The notes under the pieces: model-generated
What the model saw: only the letters and a program-made list of their open reading frames with translations
Told to the model about the DNA's origin: nothing
Database searches by the model: none
Shown: in pieces, positions 9,863-20,023 of the stretch
How the letters are laid out: each line of letters begins with the position of its first letter
Position numbering within the stretch: position 1 is the stretch's first letter
Assembly: GCA_036250225.1 (NCBI GenBank)
Contig: JAPZLL010000004.1
Location: forward strand, 868,001 to 932,000
Length of the DNA stretch: 64,000 bases
DNA from: Cercophora sp. LCS_1
Taxonomy: Eukaryota; Ascomycota; Sordariomycetes; Sordariales; Lasiosphaeriaceae
Reading direction: 5' to 3'
Program-made: the position numbers and the translations under genes

Positions 9863-11344
9863 GGCTGGTGGGATCAGGGGTCGAAGATGTCGGAGGGGAT
9901 TCGAAGGTCGGTGGAGTTGAGGTGGGAAAGAAGCGAATGAGGACGTTCGGCGGACGAGGAAGTGGGGGTCGTTGAGGGTGATTGTGGTTCTCCGTTTGGT
10001 CCAAGGGAGCGAGTCGCCGAGGGCGTAGATGGCGCGAGCAGCCGTCCAGCGAGCTCGAGAAATCCCAGGCGGTGGTCTGGTGGGTTCTGAAGCTGGTACT
10101 CGTCTCACCGAGGACTCGTCTTGTTGGTGGCTTCGATGACCGTCATTCCTGATCTTGTGACGGACCAAGTCGGCCGGGTGGAAATTCGGGTCGCCTCTGT
10201 CGGTGATATGGAGGGCCTGGGAGAGGGCTGGTCCCGATAGGATGTCCCAGAACGGATAACTGGCAATGTTCTCAGCCCAGTTGGCGCCGTTCACGAGAAC
10301 ATCCAACGGAGACCAGCTGTCGTACTCCCTCAACAACTCGTCGTACAGCGGGGTCCGTACCAGGACCAAGGACAACACCCGCAACCCACGTGCTAGGTCT
10401 GCAAAGTCCTGGATGATCCGCTTGTCCATCTCACCGAACAAATGTGCCGTATCAGCCATCAGTTTGTCAATAACCAGCACCCCGGCCTGGGATGAAGTGG
10501 CGGTGTACTTGTTCGACCTTGGTCCTGACCGCCTGGCTGGATACCTGGACAACTCCAACATTCTCCGGCATGCTTGCAGATTCTGCGAATACTTGGCGCC
10601 ATGGGAAACAATCGCCGTCAACAGCGTCATCGGTCCCTGCAATGCGTCCTGTGCATGTCTCACGGCGCCCACACAGCTTGCTCGGTCGAGCTCCGCCGGA
10701 AACGTAATCGGTCCAGTGACCACATAGTTGAGAGCCCCCAAAAAGACAAGCAAATCCACACTGACACGAAACACCATCGAGTCCGTCAAGTCGGCAGCAG
10801 CATCATTACCCAACGTGCACCCCGACAGATGCAAGTGCCCCGCCCAATGGCTCCAAGCATACAAAACCAGCCCAGATACCCTCTCACCATCATGCACTTG
10901 TGCCAAATGCAGCCCTGAAACCGAACACACAACCATGCAAACACCCGTCACCACGAGGTGCGCTTCGGCCGTCGAAAATGCCAGCCGGCCATGATCCAAC
11001 TCGGTCAAGTACCCCCTCATCCGAGCATCACGCAGCGCGACACGGATCTCACCATCTCCAACCCGGGTTGTGGCAACCACATGCCCCAAGACACCCTCAA
11101 GATACGTCGCCGCTTTGCCGTCATCGGTATTCCTCCCGTCCGTCAAAAGGCGCTCGATAAGCGTGGCGTCCTTGGAATCCTCAATCCGCAGCGCAACCAA
11201 CAGCTCATGAGCCCGGAGCGGGCGCCGCGTGACGGACAACCACATCAGGGCGGACCGAACGAGGGAGAGCTCCTCCGGATCCGGATAGGCGGCGGTTAGA
11301 TGTGCGAGCTCATCTTGGAAGGAGGCGATATCATCATTGTCCAT
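8984..11344 (-). CDS. NACHT-associated helical region joined to a multi-pass membrane segment, 786 aa ORF
   Basis: One open frame without a stop holds two unlike parts. Residues 1 to about 260 resemble the winged-helix and helical region that follows the NTPase in fungal NACHT (NLR-like) proteins: SALMWLSVTRRPLRAHELLVAL, then a body ending VLYAWSHWAGHLHL. The P-loop NTPase itself is absent, and no upstream sequence encodes it. Residues about 260-410 are helical and unrecognised; 410-494 are basic and low-complexity. Residues 495-786 are hydrophobic with about five or six likely membrane spans, ending in a basic tail. Because the second part starts with its own Met in a good context (ATG at 9862), this may be two genes that run together, or one gene with an unseen intron. 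A GTGAGA donor-like site lies near residue 410. Function unknown; a scaffold or decoy role would be speculation. Confidence 0.5.
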   Translation of the reverse strand: MDNDDIASFQDELAHLTAAYPDPEELSLVRSALMWLSVTRRPLRAHELLVALRIEDSKDATLIERLLTDGRNTDDGKAATYLEGVLGHVVATTRVGDGEIRVALRDARMRGYLTELDHGRLAFSTAEAHLVVTGVCMVVCSVSGLHLAQVHDGERVSGLVLYAWSHWAGHLHLSGCTLGNDAAADLTDSMVFRVSVDLLVFLGALNYVVTGPITFPAELDRASCVGAVRHAQDALQGPMTLLTAIVSHGAKYSQNLQACRRMLELSRYPARRSGPRSNKYTATSSQAGVLVIDKLMADTAHLFGEMDKRIIQDFADLARGLRVLSLVLVRTPLYDELLREYDSWSPLDVLVNGANWAENIASYPFWDILSGPALSQALHITDRGDPNFHPADLVRHKIRNDGHRSHQQDESSVRRVPASEPTRPPPGISRARWTAARAIYALGDSLPWTKRRTTITLNDPHFLVRRTSSFASFPPQLHRPSNPLRHLRPLIPPAMADLYNQHLTTFLARFNTTSPLTAPLTTAYHPLKTTLLSQGYRPALLTLSTAILLHHLRRLLLPSFAVYIWHTPLSSLRIALSNPDYFLTSHLCLSWPHLILAYLQKPLLDLVAPHLHPILYLTHLFATLEYTFSRSIYATAFSFATYRLLTRSRNHRLALLHVIATHWTKIPPVAYQTYRTIVHGLAPLMVRSITHTLEGQPGLLVLAMSVMSGVTVLLKYRSTFFIAMEISDMFVAMGLFVIGSVLLGRELVMDPLGLVASTEEARRRGVRARSALPPGASDRGRILRGR

Positions 11345-12223
11345 GATGGGAGTCTGTGTCTGGTAGGAGAATCGGGCCTGGAACCGACTCGACCGGGATA
11401 AAACAAGGGGGAAAAAAAAACACCCGCTGTTATGATATTATGTTGCAGGTACGGCCAAAGGCAATATGTCGGAGATCAAAAAGGGTCATGATATAAAAAG
11501 CCGTTGGTCAATTGCGGTCGCGGCCGTGATGCAGCCGTCGTCGATATGAAAGGGCAAGGCAGGTGCGCCGCAATGTCCCGGAACCGTCAACCGGGTGCCT
11601 GCAATTCGGAGCGACGAAGAAGAAAAAAGCATTGGGGTTCGAAACGGTGTTCGGTGTTCGGGTCAGCCATTGCCTGCGTTTTGTTCGGTTGATGCTGATG
11701 AGGGAAAAAAATTGGAAGGATCCGGCTGGTTGACAATCTGCCTGACCATTCTGCCAGATTGCCCGTTTGGCGTATGCCACAGCGCAAGGTGGGGAGCCTC
11801 CCCTCTGTGGGGGTCATACATGCATCACAAGGGTTAGGAGCACAACAACAGCAACAAAGACAACACAGCACTGAGGAGAATACAATCTTGGATTCTCCCA
11901 ATCCGACAATATATGCTATTCATATTCCATACAAACCAAAGAAACCACTGCCGACGCAGTGGGAGCATCACCGGACCGATCCGGGAGCTCTATGCTCAAG
12001 ACGAGCGAGCGAGCCAAACACTCAAGAAACAAAAAACAAAGCTCTGTGCAAACAGAATGGGTATGGGTTTTCACCGCTCTCCCCTTTCCCCCTCTATGCC
12101 TCTGGCTGTAATACCGTCCCAAATCCCAAAGATACCTCTCATGTCAGAGGGGTGTCCAGACGTTTATCCAAATCCTCCTGATTATGCCCAGTACATCATC
12201 GCTCTCAACGGCGACAGTGATTA
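11345..12223. other. Intergenic, promoter of the NACHT-like ORF
   Basis: Lies upstream of the minus-strand ATG at 11344 and downstream of the DUF1479 gene stop. Short open frames on both strands have no recognisable content, and no exon carrying a P-loop was found. An AT-rich stretch lies at 11400-11500. Confidence 0.5.
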
Positions 12224-14527
12224 TCAGCTCCTTGGGTCCTCCATCTTGAGTCCTCTTTGCCCCTCGTCCCTGTCGTCCTCCCTCTCTCGTTTCCCGTTAG
12301 TCGTGATCCCGTTTGTTGTAGTCCCAGCAACGGCCTTTGCGGCTGCCACGCGCTTTGTGCTCGCTCTTGTGCCCGTCCCAGTCGCTCGCTTCGCCATGTA
12401 AAAGTCGTATCGGTCAGGGAACAAGATGATATTAGCCAGCCTTGCCACCTCAGCCTCGCCTTTTGTCACCGATTTCCCACCACTCGTGGCACCGGAAGAA
12501 ACAGGGGGGCTGCTGACTGCACCATCCATCTCGACATCGCCGTCCACGTTGCCATTGGCGGTCGGAGGCGTAGGTGCGATGTCAAAGGGCGCCAGACCCA
12601 TGGCCTGGAGACCGGCCGGCCCGCCGCTTTCGGCAATATCAGTCTCGCCTAGACGACCAGTGTGGGTTGCTTCGCTGCCAAGGCCACTGCCGGTCGAGTC
12701 GAAATCCGGACTGGGATGGCCGCGGAGGAACGTTTTGCGCTGGCGTGCGAGGTACAACGCGTTGGTCTGCGTAAGAGGGGCGACAGGGACGTAGACTAAG
12801 ATGGAGACGGGCTGGGACGGCGGCTTGTCGTCCTCGGCAGCTTGCGGCGGCGGCGTAGGGGCGCGGCTGGCCATGATGTTGGGGTTGGACGACATGTGGT
12901 ATGCCAGGTCGGGGTGCCAGACAATGTAGTCGCCCGTCTGGAGAGAGGGAATGGTGATGAGGGTGCGACGCAAGTGAAGGTGCGGATGCCAGAGCTCGGT
13001 AAGACGCTGAGCGTGGCCCGGCACGGCACCATGGATAATCGTGTTTGGCTCGCGCTCAAGCTGCCAGTTGGAAGCATCGAGGAAAGCTTCCCACTCGGGA
13101 CCCGAGCGACGCTCCGGTGGCTTCGTCTTGGGAGAGAAAAAGGGACGCAGGAGGAAGTAGGCCGTTGCCAACTTGGGCATAGGGAGCAGCCGAACTAGAC
13201 CGGGCTCGATGCTGCTCAACGCCACAACGCCCTGGTACATGCGGAAGATACTACAAGCACCGTAGCCGTTGTATAGATCCTGGGTAGCAGTCACTCGGTG
13301 CGTGGGGTCCCAGGGGTCGTACTTCTCCCACTCGCCCTTGAAGACGGCGTCGTATGTGCCGCCGCGGCCATAGCCATCCGGCTCCCATCGCTCCAGACTG
13401 CCGTTGTCAACCTGGGCAATGAGCGTCGACGAGGCAAAGTCACCAAACTGCTCCACAAAGGCGCGCTGCTCCTCCTCGTTGGCGCCCGTCCCGTCGCCCT
13501 TGGTCGCCTCCTTGTCGGGCCCAACGCCGCCAATGTTGGCACCGTGGATGCGCAGACGATCGGCGTAGGCAATGGGGAAGCGCGTGGCCAGGCGGTCGTC
13601 GGCGTGGTTGTCCCACAACCCCATGGCCCAGCGCTGGGCCTCCATGACGGCGGGATGGGCGCGGGTGCGCACCTGTGCGGGCGTCCAGAAGAAGTCAAAG
13701 CAGGTAGGATCCTGCGGCGAGGGCGGCTTGAAGTCGTGCTTGGTCTCCAGATATTTTACCGTCTCGTCGATGGCGGCCTGGGCGTCGGCGCGGGGCACAA
13801 CCCCGCGGATGACGCCGAGGCCATAGCGCTGGAGGTCGCGCTGGAAGTTGGCCGTCAGGTCGGCGTCGTTGATGTCGGCAAAGTCGATGCTCGGCGTGAT
13901 GTGGGGTCCGCGCTGCTCAATGTGCTCGACGGCGCCGCGCAGGGCGTCCAGCAGCCGGACCCATGACGCCTCGAGCTCGGCCTCGTGACCGGCGACCAGG
14001 CGGCGCTTGATGCTAGCGAAGCGGCTGGGCAAGGGAACGGGCTCGGTGCCGTAGAAGGAGAGCACGGGCGGCTCCATGCTGTTAGCGTCGTCGCAGCTGG
14101 CGGAGGCGCTGGGGACGATGTTGGGGTACGAGGGGAAATCGGCGGCATTTTTAAGCTGGGAAAGCGTGGCAGTTAAGGCGCGGTGCTTGAGCTTGGAGAT
14201 TCTGCGGGGTCGCTGGTGGTGCAACGCCGTTGGCGCGGACGCGGGTGCTGCTGAGGGCCCTGGCGCGGCGCTGAGGCTTCCGTTTGTAATTACTGCCGAA
14301 GATGGGGAAGGCCCGTCGTGGTTGCACGCTCCAGCCGTCGACGTCGCTGTCCCTGCCGTGCGCCGTCCGCCTCCTCGCCCGCATTGGGCACACCGTGTGC
14401 GACCCTTGTCGACACTGCCCTCGTCGTCGTCGTCCGCTGCTCCTTCCATCACCACATCGCTGATCTTGACCCTATTAGACGCCCGTCTCGAGACCGCTAC
14501 GGCCGCGCCTGTTGCTGAGCCCGTCAT
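12224..14527 (-). CDS. DUF1479 (YbiU-like) protein with long disordered ends, 767 aa
   Basis: Single-exon gene. The core, about residues 215-640, is DUF1479, related to bacterial YbiU, which adopts a 2-oxoglutarate/Fe(II) oxygenase-like fold; substrate unknown. Recognised segments are FQRDLQRYGLGVIRGVV near 225, CFDFFWTPAQ near 280, and GDYIVWHPDLAYHMSSNP near 535, whose His-x-Asp could be a metal site. Fungal members are commonly around 480 residues; here a Ser/Ala-rich N-terminus adds about 200, including CAQCGRGGG, and a C-terminal tail of about 90 is Gly/Ser then Lys/Arg-rich (TNGKREREDDRDEGQ), looking like a nuclear signal. The true first ATG is at 14527 (MTGSATGAAV); the frame upstream has only GTG. 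The oxygenase role is inferred from fold knowledge, not shown here. Confidence 0.85.
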   Translation of the reverse strand: MTGSATGAAVAVSRRASNRVKISDVVMEGAADDDDEGSVDKGRTRCAQCGRGGGRRTAGTATSTAGACNHDGPSPSSAVITNGSLSAAPGPSAAPASAPTALHHQRPRRISKLKHRALTATLSQLKNAADFPSYPNIVPSASASCDDANSMEPPVLSFYGTEPVPLPSRFASIKRRLVAGHEAELEASWVRLLDALRGAVEHIEQRGPHITPSIDFADINDADLTANFQRDLQRYGLGVIRGVVPRADAQAAIDETVKYLETKHDFKPPSPQDPTCFDFFWTPAQVRTRAHPAVMEAQRWAMGLWDNHADDRLATRFPIAYADRLRIHGANIGGVGPDKEATKGDGTGANEEEQRAFVEQFGDFASSTLIAQVDNGSLERWEPDGYGRGGTYDAVFKGEWEKYDPWDPTHRVTATQDLYNGYGACSIFRMYQGVVALSSIEPGLVRLLPMPKLATAYFLLRPFFSPKTKPPERRSGPEWEAFLDASNWQLEREPNTIIHGAVPGHAQRLTELWHPHLHLRRTLITIPSLQTGDYIVWHPDLAYHMSSNPNIMASRAPTPPPQAAEDDKPPSQPVSILVYVPVAPLTQTNALYLARQRKTFLRGHPSPDFDSTGSGLGSEATHTGRLGETDIAESGGPAGLQAMGLAPFDIAPTPPTANGNVDGDVEMDGAVSSPPVSSGATSGGKSVTKGEAEVARLANIILFPDRYDFYMAKRATGTGTRASTKRVAAAKAVAGTTTNGITTNGKREREDDRDEGQRGLKMEDPRS

Positions 14528-17500
14528 CCTTTGTCGATGTTGTCGATGACCATCGATCCCGCCGCGCGCTGGAAGCACCGGGGTCGTCTCGCATCCACCG
14601 AGTCCCGTCGTCGTTCCTTGCTCTTTCTGTCTGCCAGTCTCGCTTACACGTACGCCTGTGTCCGGGGGAAGGGGCGATGGGTGAACCTCGGCTGTGTGTT
14701 GTGTGTGTGCCTCTTGCCGGCGTCAGGTGCCTGTCTGTCTGTCCAGTGTCGTACGTCGAAGCCTCGTCCTTGGTCTCGGTTTCTACCAGCTGGAAGGAGC
14801 AGCCCAAACTTGGATCAAAACCGACTGGGCACACCTGCCCTAGATAATAACCAAGAGGCTGCTCATGACTTTGTGCATCACGCTAGCCAAGGCGTCGGAA
14901 CAGCGAATGGGCACCAATATAACAGTCGTCTCCAGATATGCTTTAGGCAGAATGCCGTCCTGCGCCGGGGAACGAACGCTGCCTCTTTCTCGCCAACGCT
15001 CCCAGGGCCTGGACGCCGACTCTCGCACCCGGCGCATCGTTCTCCGTGGCCCGCCAGTCCCGTCAGGCCCGTCAGGCCCGCTTTTCAGTGGCTTCCAGAG
15101 CAGAAAAGCTCTGCGACGACTCCACCGTCTCCAGATCTGCCCGTCTGCGCCCAGCCGTGGCCTGCCATGTCCGGACATATTTGCCTCACCTGGGAGCAAT
15201 CGCACCAATGGCGGCCCTGTAAAACATGCGAACATGGCCTGGCATGGGTCCGCCGTGGGGAACGGGGGTGCCCTGGGCGGGTGGATTCCAGAAGACGGGG
15301 TGTGTCGCATCGCCGCATCGATGGGAAACGTTTCCTGCGGCGCCGCCAACCCGTCGTTCCATCGCCCATCGTCTGCCTCGACCTCCCGCGTGCGCGCTCC
15401 TCCCCTCCACCCCGCCGTTATCGACGCGACATCCCCTCCCTGCCAGCCATGCAGGCGAACGGCTGACTGAACTTTCGGTGCTGGCCCTGCAACAGCGCTC
15501 CAGGCTAGCACCACGCAAACCATGCAACCACACACACCTGGCACTGTGTGCACCCACCCATACAAGGCTTCTGGAGGGAGGGCCAGCAGCAGCGGCGCCA
15601 GCAGCAGCGACAGCAGCTAGCTCCTCGGCGGCTCCCACCAACGTCCACATGGGGGCGCATGGTAACCTGGCTCTGGCTGCCGCATCCGACGCATGCACGA
15701 CAGCGCCAGCAGCCGCAATTGGCCCCGTCAGGCTTGCAAAGGCTGCTTGTCGGAACCACAACTCCGCATCGCCTGAAAGGAGTGGCGCCGGCGAACCGCC
15801 TCACGGCCCGCCATTCCCCCCCGGCCCTCCCAAGCGCCCCGCGGATGGGTCCCGAAGCTGCCACTGCACCCGCTGATTCGCTGCGCGGCTGCTGCTGGAT
15901 CGCCAAACCACAACCCCCGCGGCCACACCACACGTTTCGGAAACGGTATCCCTCAGGTTCCCGTCATCGTCATCGCAACTCGACTCCCCCACTACAAGCT
16001 AGAGTACTGCATCTCAGCCGCCTCTGCATGTCGGCGAACACCCATCACCGTGCTCCGATTGCTGGCGCGCGACGCAAGCCTGGTATTTATCACACGGTTT
16101 CTAGCGCGTTTTCAGCGTCTGTAGATTGGCCCGTCTCACTTATTCAGGTCCTTCCCAGGGTCCTGCGTCGGCTGGGTCCTTGGATGGTTTCCAGATAGAG
16201 AGCGCCTGCCCCTGGATGCCGTCCCGGTTCGGCATCGCTGGGCTTGCTGGCGTTGCACAATAGAAGACAAGACGGCCCACTGCGCCGATTCCAGGCGTCG
16301 ACAAGACTGCCGTCACACGTTGGGTCACGTCTTTGGCATTGACGGTGATGCAACTGGGGCCGCCCTCCCTCCAGCAAGATGGAACGAGATCTATAGATAA
16401 TCCCGGGCCGGGACATCGATCCGCACGGGCTACTCGAGATTGGAAGCGCCTCGCTTCCAGGTTCTGTCGCGACACTTGCCCGTCGCTTGAGAGTCCAAAC
16501 GTGGCATCCGTTTCCCCGGCTCCGTCAACAGGCCTTTACAGGCCAGCCTGCTTCGGGCATTTTTCTGGCTTAATCCGACTCGACTTATTATTCCTAGAAC
16601 ACCCACGCGACTGTGGGGCCTTGGGGATGACTTCCAGATTGCCGCCACGAGGGCGAGCAGCCCCTCCAAGATGCGGGACAAGATAGCTTGTCTAGACGTG
16701 ACATGTTCGTCGACCTTCAGGCGCTGCAGTCGCGTCTTCAACAACCCCTCCTTTCCAAGCCCTTGGAACGGCGGCGCCAGCAACTGCTCGGTGGTAGCCA
16801 TCACCAAACATGAACATTGCAGGACCGCCAGAGTCGCACACGGAAGCCTGCCGAACCATGTTTTCGCACGCCCACATCCCGCACCTTGCAACTCGTGACC
16901 GACGACTGCAACCTCAAAGGCGAAACGGTTCGTTGTAACGGCAGCAGCACGATGGGATGGATGGGGTCGTTTTGCTTGCCGCATGGGAAAACTTCGGGAA
17001 TTGCCTAGATCCTAACGGCTCAATATTCCGGTTGTCCCCCGAAAACCCCACCAAAAACTCACCTCCTTCATCTCCGCAACCCGGAGTTTTGCCGAGAGGT
17101 GCCCTATCACTGGTCGATTTGCATACGCGAGTCCGGATCAAGCACTGGTCTTCCGGAAAGCATTATGGGAGCAATAATAAAATGGTCGAATTTTCCTCGC
17201 TTGTTTCCAGCTATTTTGTCCCCCTGACCCGGCTAGATCACCATCATGCGCCATCGTCCACGAGAAGGTATCTCAGCTCGGTCTAGACGTTCCTCAGCTT
17301 CATCTTGGACTGGCTGAACTCGGCGGCGGCTACCCTTGGCCCTGCCATTGCCACTGCCCCACCGCCTCGAATCTTACACACATTTGGCCTGTAATACCAA
17401 CCAACGGCAGTTGCAGTTGGTATCATGACGAGTGGCCACTCGGTCTCCCCTGATATCTCCCCAGCACGACGGATTCGGCCCGGCGTCTTCGGAAGCTAGT

Positions 17501-18632
17501 CCCAACGGGATCACGGACCTGGCCAAGAGCATGGCCTCGACGCGTGCCGATCGGCTGCCGCGGTTGTTTGTTTATGGGGTCGAAACATGAGCGGACGTTT
17601 GCTTCAGACGAGACTAAAACAAAAGCAAACTAGGCCCAAGGCATGCAGCTTCGGAGGATATCCATTAGTGAAAAAGACTGGGAATAGCAACATGCTAACA
17701 GAGTGTCTCTCTCCTCGTGACGACATGTCGTTTCCTGACTGGCAGCACGCGGTCCGTGGGTTGTTTGGCGTATCTGCTTGCATCGCTGTCCCGGTATCCC
17801 GGAAGCTGCAACTCTCCGCATGGCCGCGATGCGCGGCTGGGTTGCGTATGGTAGTATGATGGGAACCGGTCAGAACACCACCCAAACATCGTGGGATCTC
17901 CCCCACGTTAGCCTAGTAGGAATCAGGATGTTCCCCGAAGAAACTAGACTGTTGGGGGTGCGGACTGCATGCACCCGCCCTCCATCCGTCCCATTAGGGA
18001 ACCTCGGCTGTATCATAGGACAAGGGTCCTTTTATCTCTCGCCATGACACGGCAGTATCTTCGGTGTCAAAAAGAGATGTTGGAAAAAGCTAGTTCACGA
18101 TTACGATAAAGGATGAGAGCACATCATCACAAACATGACGTAACGAAAAGATGGCGGGTGTTAGGGTTTCCATTGACGATCAAGAGGGAAATAGTAAGCG
18201 ATCCGGCACCACATCAGCAAGCTCAGTTGGCGTCGTGACCTAGCGCTTACAGTGACTCTGGCTGGACCACATGCAGTAGCTCTGAGTACTGGGGGGCTGT
18301 GACCAAGATCCTCGGTCCTGGTTCGAGTTGCATCTGGGTTGTGCATGGTTGACAGTCTGGATGTTGTTTCCGACGACTAACTACATAGCATCGTCAACTT
18401 TTTGAGTGTCAAGTTCTTGTAATATTGCCTATATTCAGGGGTCTGCTAAACATTATCTTGGATGGCTAATCAAACATCTACGGTCATTGTTTGCAATATC
18501 ATGCAACATCTGGGTATCAAATCACTCCATTCTTCTTTCCCTCCTTTTCCCGTCTGCTCTCTCTCTCTCTCCTTCTCTCTCTCTCCTCTCCTCTCCACTC
18601 CATCCTCTTCCTTTGCCCTCCTAGCTTCGAAT
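14528..18632. other. 4.1 kb with no supportable gene
   Basis: GC-rich at 14.5-16 kb and mixed afterwards. Long overlapping open frames occur on both strands (for example 14840-15565 minus and 15226-15876 plus), but they overlap one another, are Arg/Pro/Trp/Cys-rich as frames through GC-rich non-coding DNA tend to be, and show no motif, signal peptide or splice structure. A CAG-rich patch lies at 15585-15620 and a CT microsatellite at 18555-18597. Long regulatory DNA or a non-coding transcript could be here; nothing in the sequence shows it. Confidence 0.5.
18555..18597. repeat. CT microsatellite
   Basis: Nearly uninterrupted CT/TC dinucleotides with a few CCT steps, just past the 3' end of the small secreted-protein gene. 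Confidence 0.85.
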
Positions 18633-19115
18633 TCACGAATCCGCATTACAAGGCTTCATCTCCTCAACCCCAACCCCCTCCCAATAAGGGCACTCAACCC
18701 TATACGCCTTAATCCCCCCTTCCGGCGCCCAACACCCCTCGCCCGTCAATATCCCCGTGCCCGAGCAATCACTTGTCGAATACACAATCATGTGGCACCA
18801 GGGGTTCATGATGGCGTCTTGAATCGCCACAAACGGTTTTTGGTCCGAGGCAGGTTTGAGTGCGACACACGTCCCGCATGCTTCGCCGTAGTTGATGTTG
18901 ATGTGTTGGGCGATTTGGGGGTAGTCCATCGGACAGCTGTTGGCTGTTGCGAGGTTGAAACCGCCGATGATGGGGCCGGGGCGGGGGGGTTGGACTATTG
19001 CGGCTCCTGAGGAGGTTGGGGTTGTAGCAGCTGGGGTGAGGGGTGGTAGTACGGCTGAGGAGACGAGGGATGCTAATGCTGTTGTTACAGCGAGGAGGGA
19101 GAGTGGGAGGTGCAT
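18633..19115 (-). CDS. Small secreted cysteine-rich protein, 160 aa
   Basis: Single-exon gene for a protein with a clear signal peptide (MHLPLSLLAVTTALASLVSSA, cleavage likely near residue 20-25), a Pro/Thr/Ser-rich spacer to about 50, and a compact mature domain carrying eight cysteines, an even number suited to disulfides: NSCPMDY, EACGTCV, NPWCHM, TSDCSG, EGCWAP, VECPYW and KPCNAD. There is no membrane segment or GPI tail. Size, secretion and cysteine content fit the small secreted proteins and effector candidates of filamentous ascomycetes, but I recognise no named family. ATG at 19115 is the only plausible start. The 5' flank carries long T-runs. Confidence 0.8.
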   Translation of the reverse strand: MHLPLSLLAVTTALASLVSSAVLPPLTPAATTPTSSGAAIVQPPRPGPIIGGFNLATANSCPMDYPQIAQHININYGEACGTCVALKPASDQKPFVAIQDAIMNPWCHMIVYSTSDCSGTGILTGEGCWAPEGGIKAYRVECPYWEGVGVEEMKPCNADS

Positions 19116-20023
19116 TGTTTTTTTTTTTTTGTTGTTGTTGCTGTTGTTTCACTGGTTGTTTTGTTGGTGTTATGGAGCTTTTTTGATGAGGTTGGCGTTG
19201 GTGTTGGTCTGTTTTGGTGATGGTGTTGGGTTCAGGGGTTTTGTTTTGCGATGGCGTTTTTTCCACGACTTGATTTCTTGCATCTTTTTTTTTTTTTTTT
19301 CGCCACGAGAATTTACATCCCATTATATCTACATGCCCAAAGTTCAAAGTCTGACACCAACGAAATTACACAAGAACCAGTCCGCCTCGTCAAGGGCGGT
19401 GCCCACGATAATAATAACCCTCATTGCGATGTCGCCAGTCACCGGATGACTTGGCACCCGAACAACCTCACCCATCCCACATCCCACCAAACATCCCACT
19501 GGAGTGGAAGCGACACACGTGCACCGTGTAACGAGCCACCAAATTCAGTTGCCTAAAGGCATTAATCGATTGGACAGTAAGCGCCCTGTGGAGGCTGGAG
19601 GGTCGAATAAAAGTCCAGAAAAAGGAACCGGGTAAATTTGATGGGAGTAGTGGCGCTGGCCCCCAAGCCTCCTTCCATGCTGACCATCTCATTTCCCTTG
19701 CGTGACTGCGTCATACTCCTTTCCCAACTCAGCCTGTCTTGGGTCTCTTGGGCCAGCTGACGGTCTGCATTGGGAGAGGGCCTTCGCCTCGCGAAGCTGG
19801 ATGTGTCCGTTTTGGGGAAGGGGTCATTTGGGATTCCATTCTGGGGGGTGAGGTGGGTTCAGCTGAAGCTGTGGGGAGTTCGCGGGTTTGCTTTCAGCCT
19901 GTTTTTGGTTTTCTTTGGAGTAGGAGGTTGATCGAGGGGGCGCAATCAGGGTCACACAAAACACCAGAAAAAAAAACACCACCATTGAGAAACTAAAAGA
20001 GGTGATCAAGCCCATGATGAATG
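19116..20023. other. Intergenic with homopolymer T-runs
   Basis: Upstream of the secreted-protein gene and downstream of the D-lactate dehydrogenase stop. T-runs lie at 19117-19130 and 19284-19300, with GTT-rich sequence between. No gene is seen. Confidence 0.5.

Noticed and set aside
14840..15565. 241-codon minus-strand frame in the gene-poor interval
   Set aside because: Overlaps several equally long frames on both strands in GC-rich DNA; no signal, domain or intron evidence.
18161..18346. Possible tRNA because of GGTTCGAGTTGC
   Set aside because: The B-box-like string is imperfect and no cloverleaf or A box could be placed around it.
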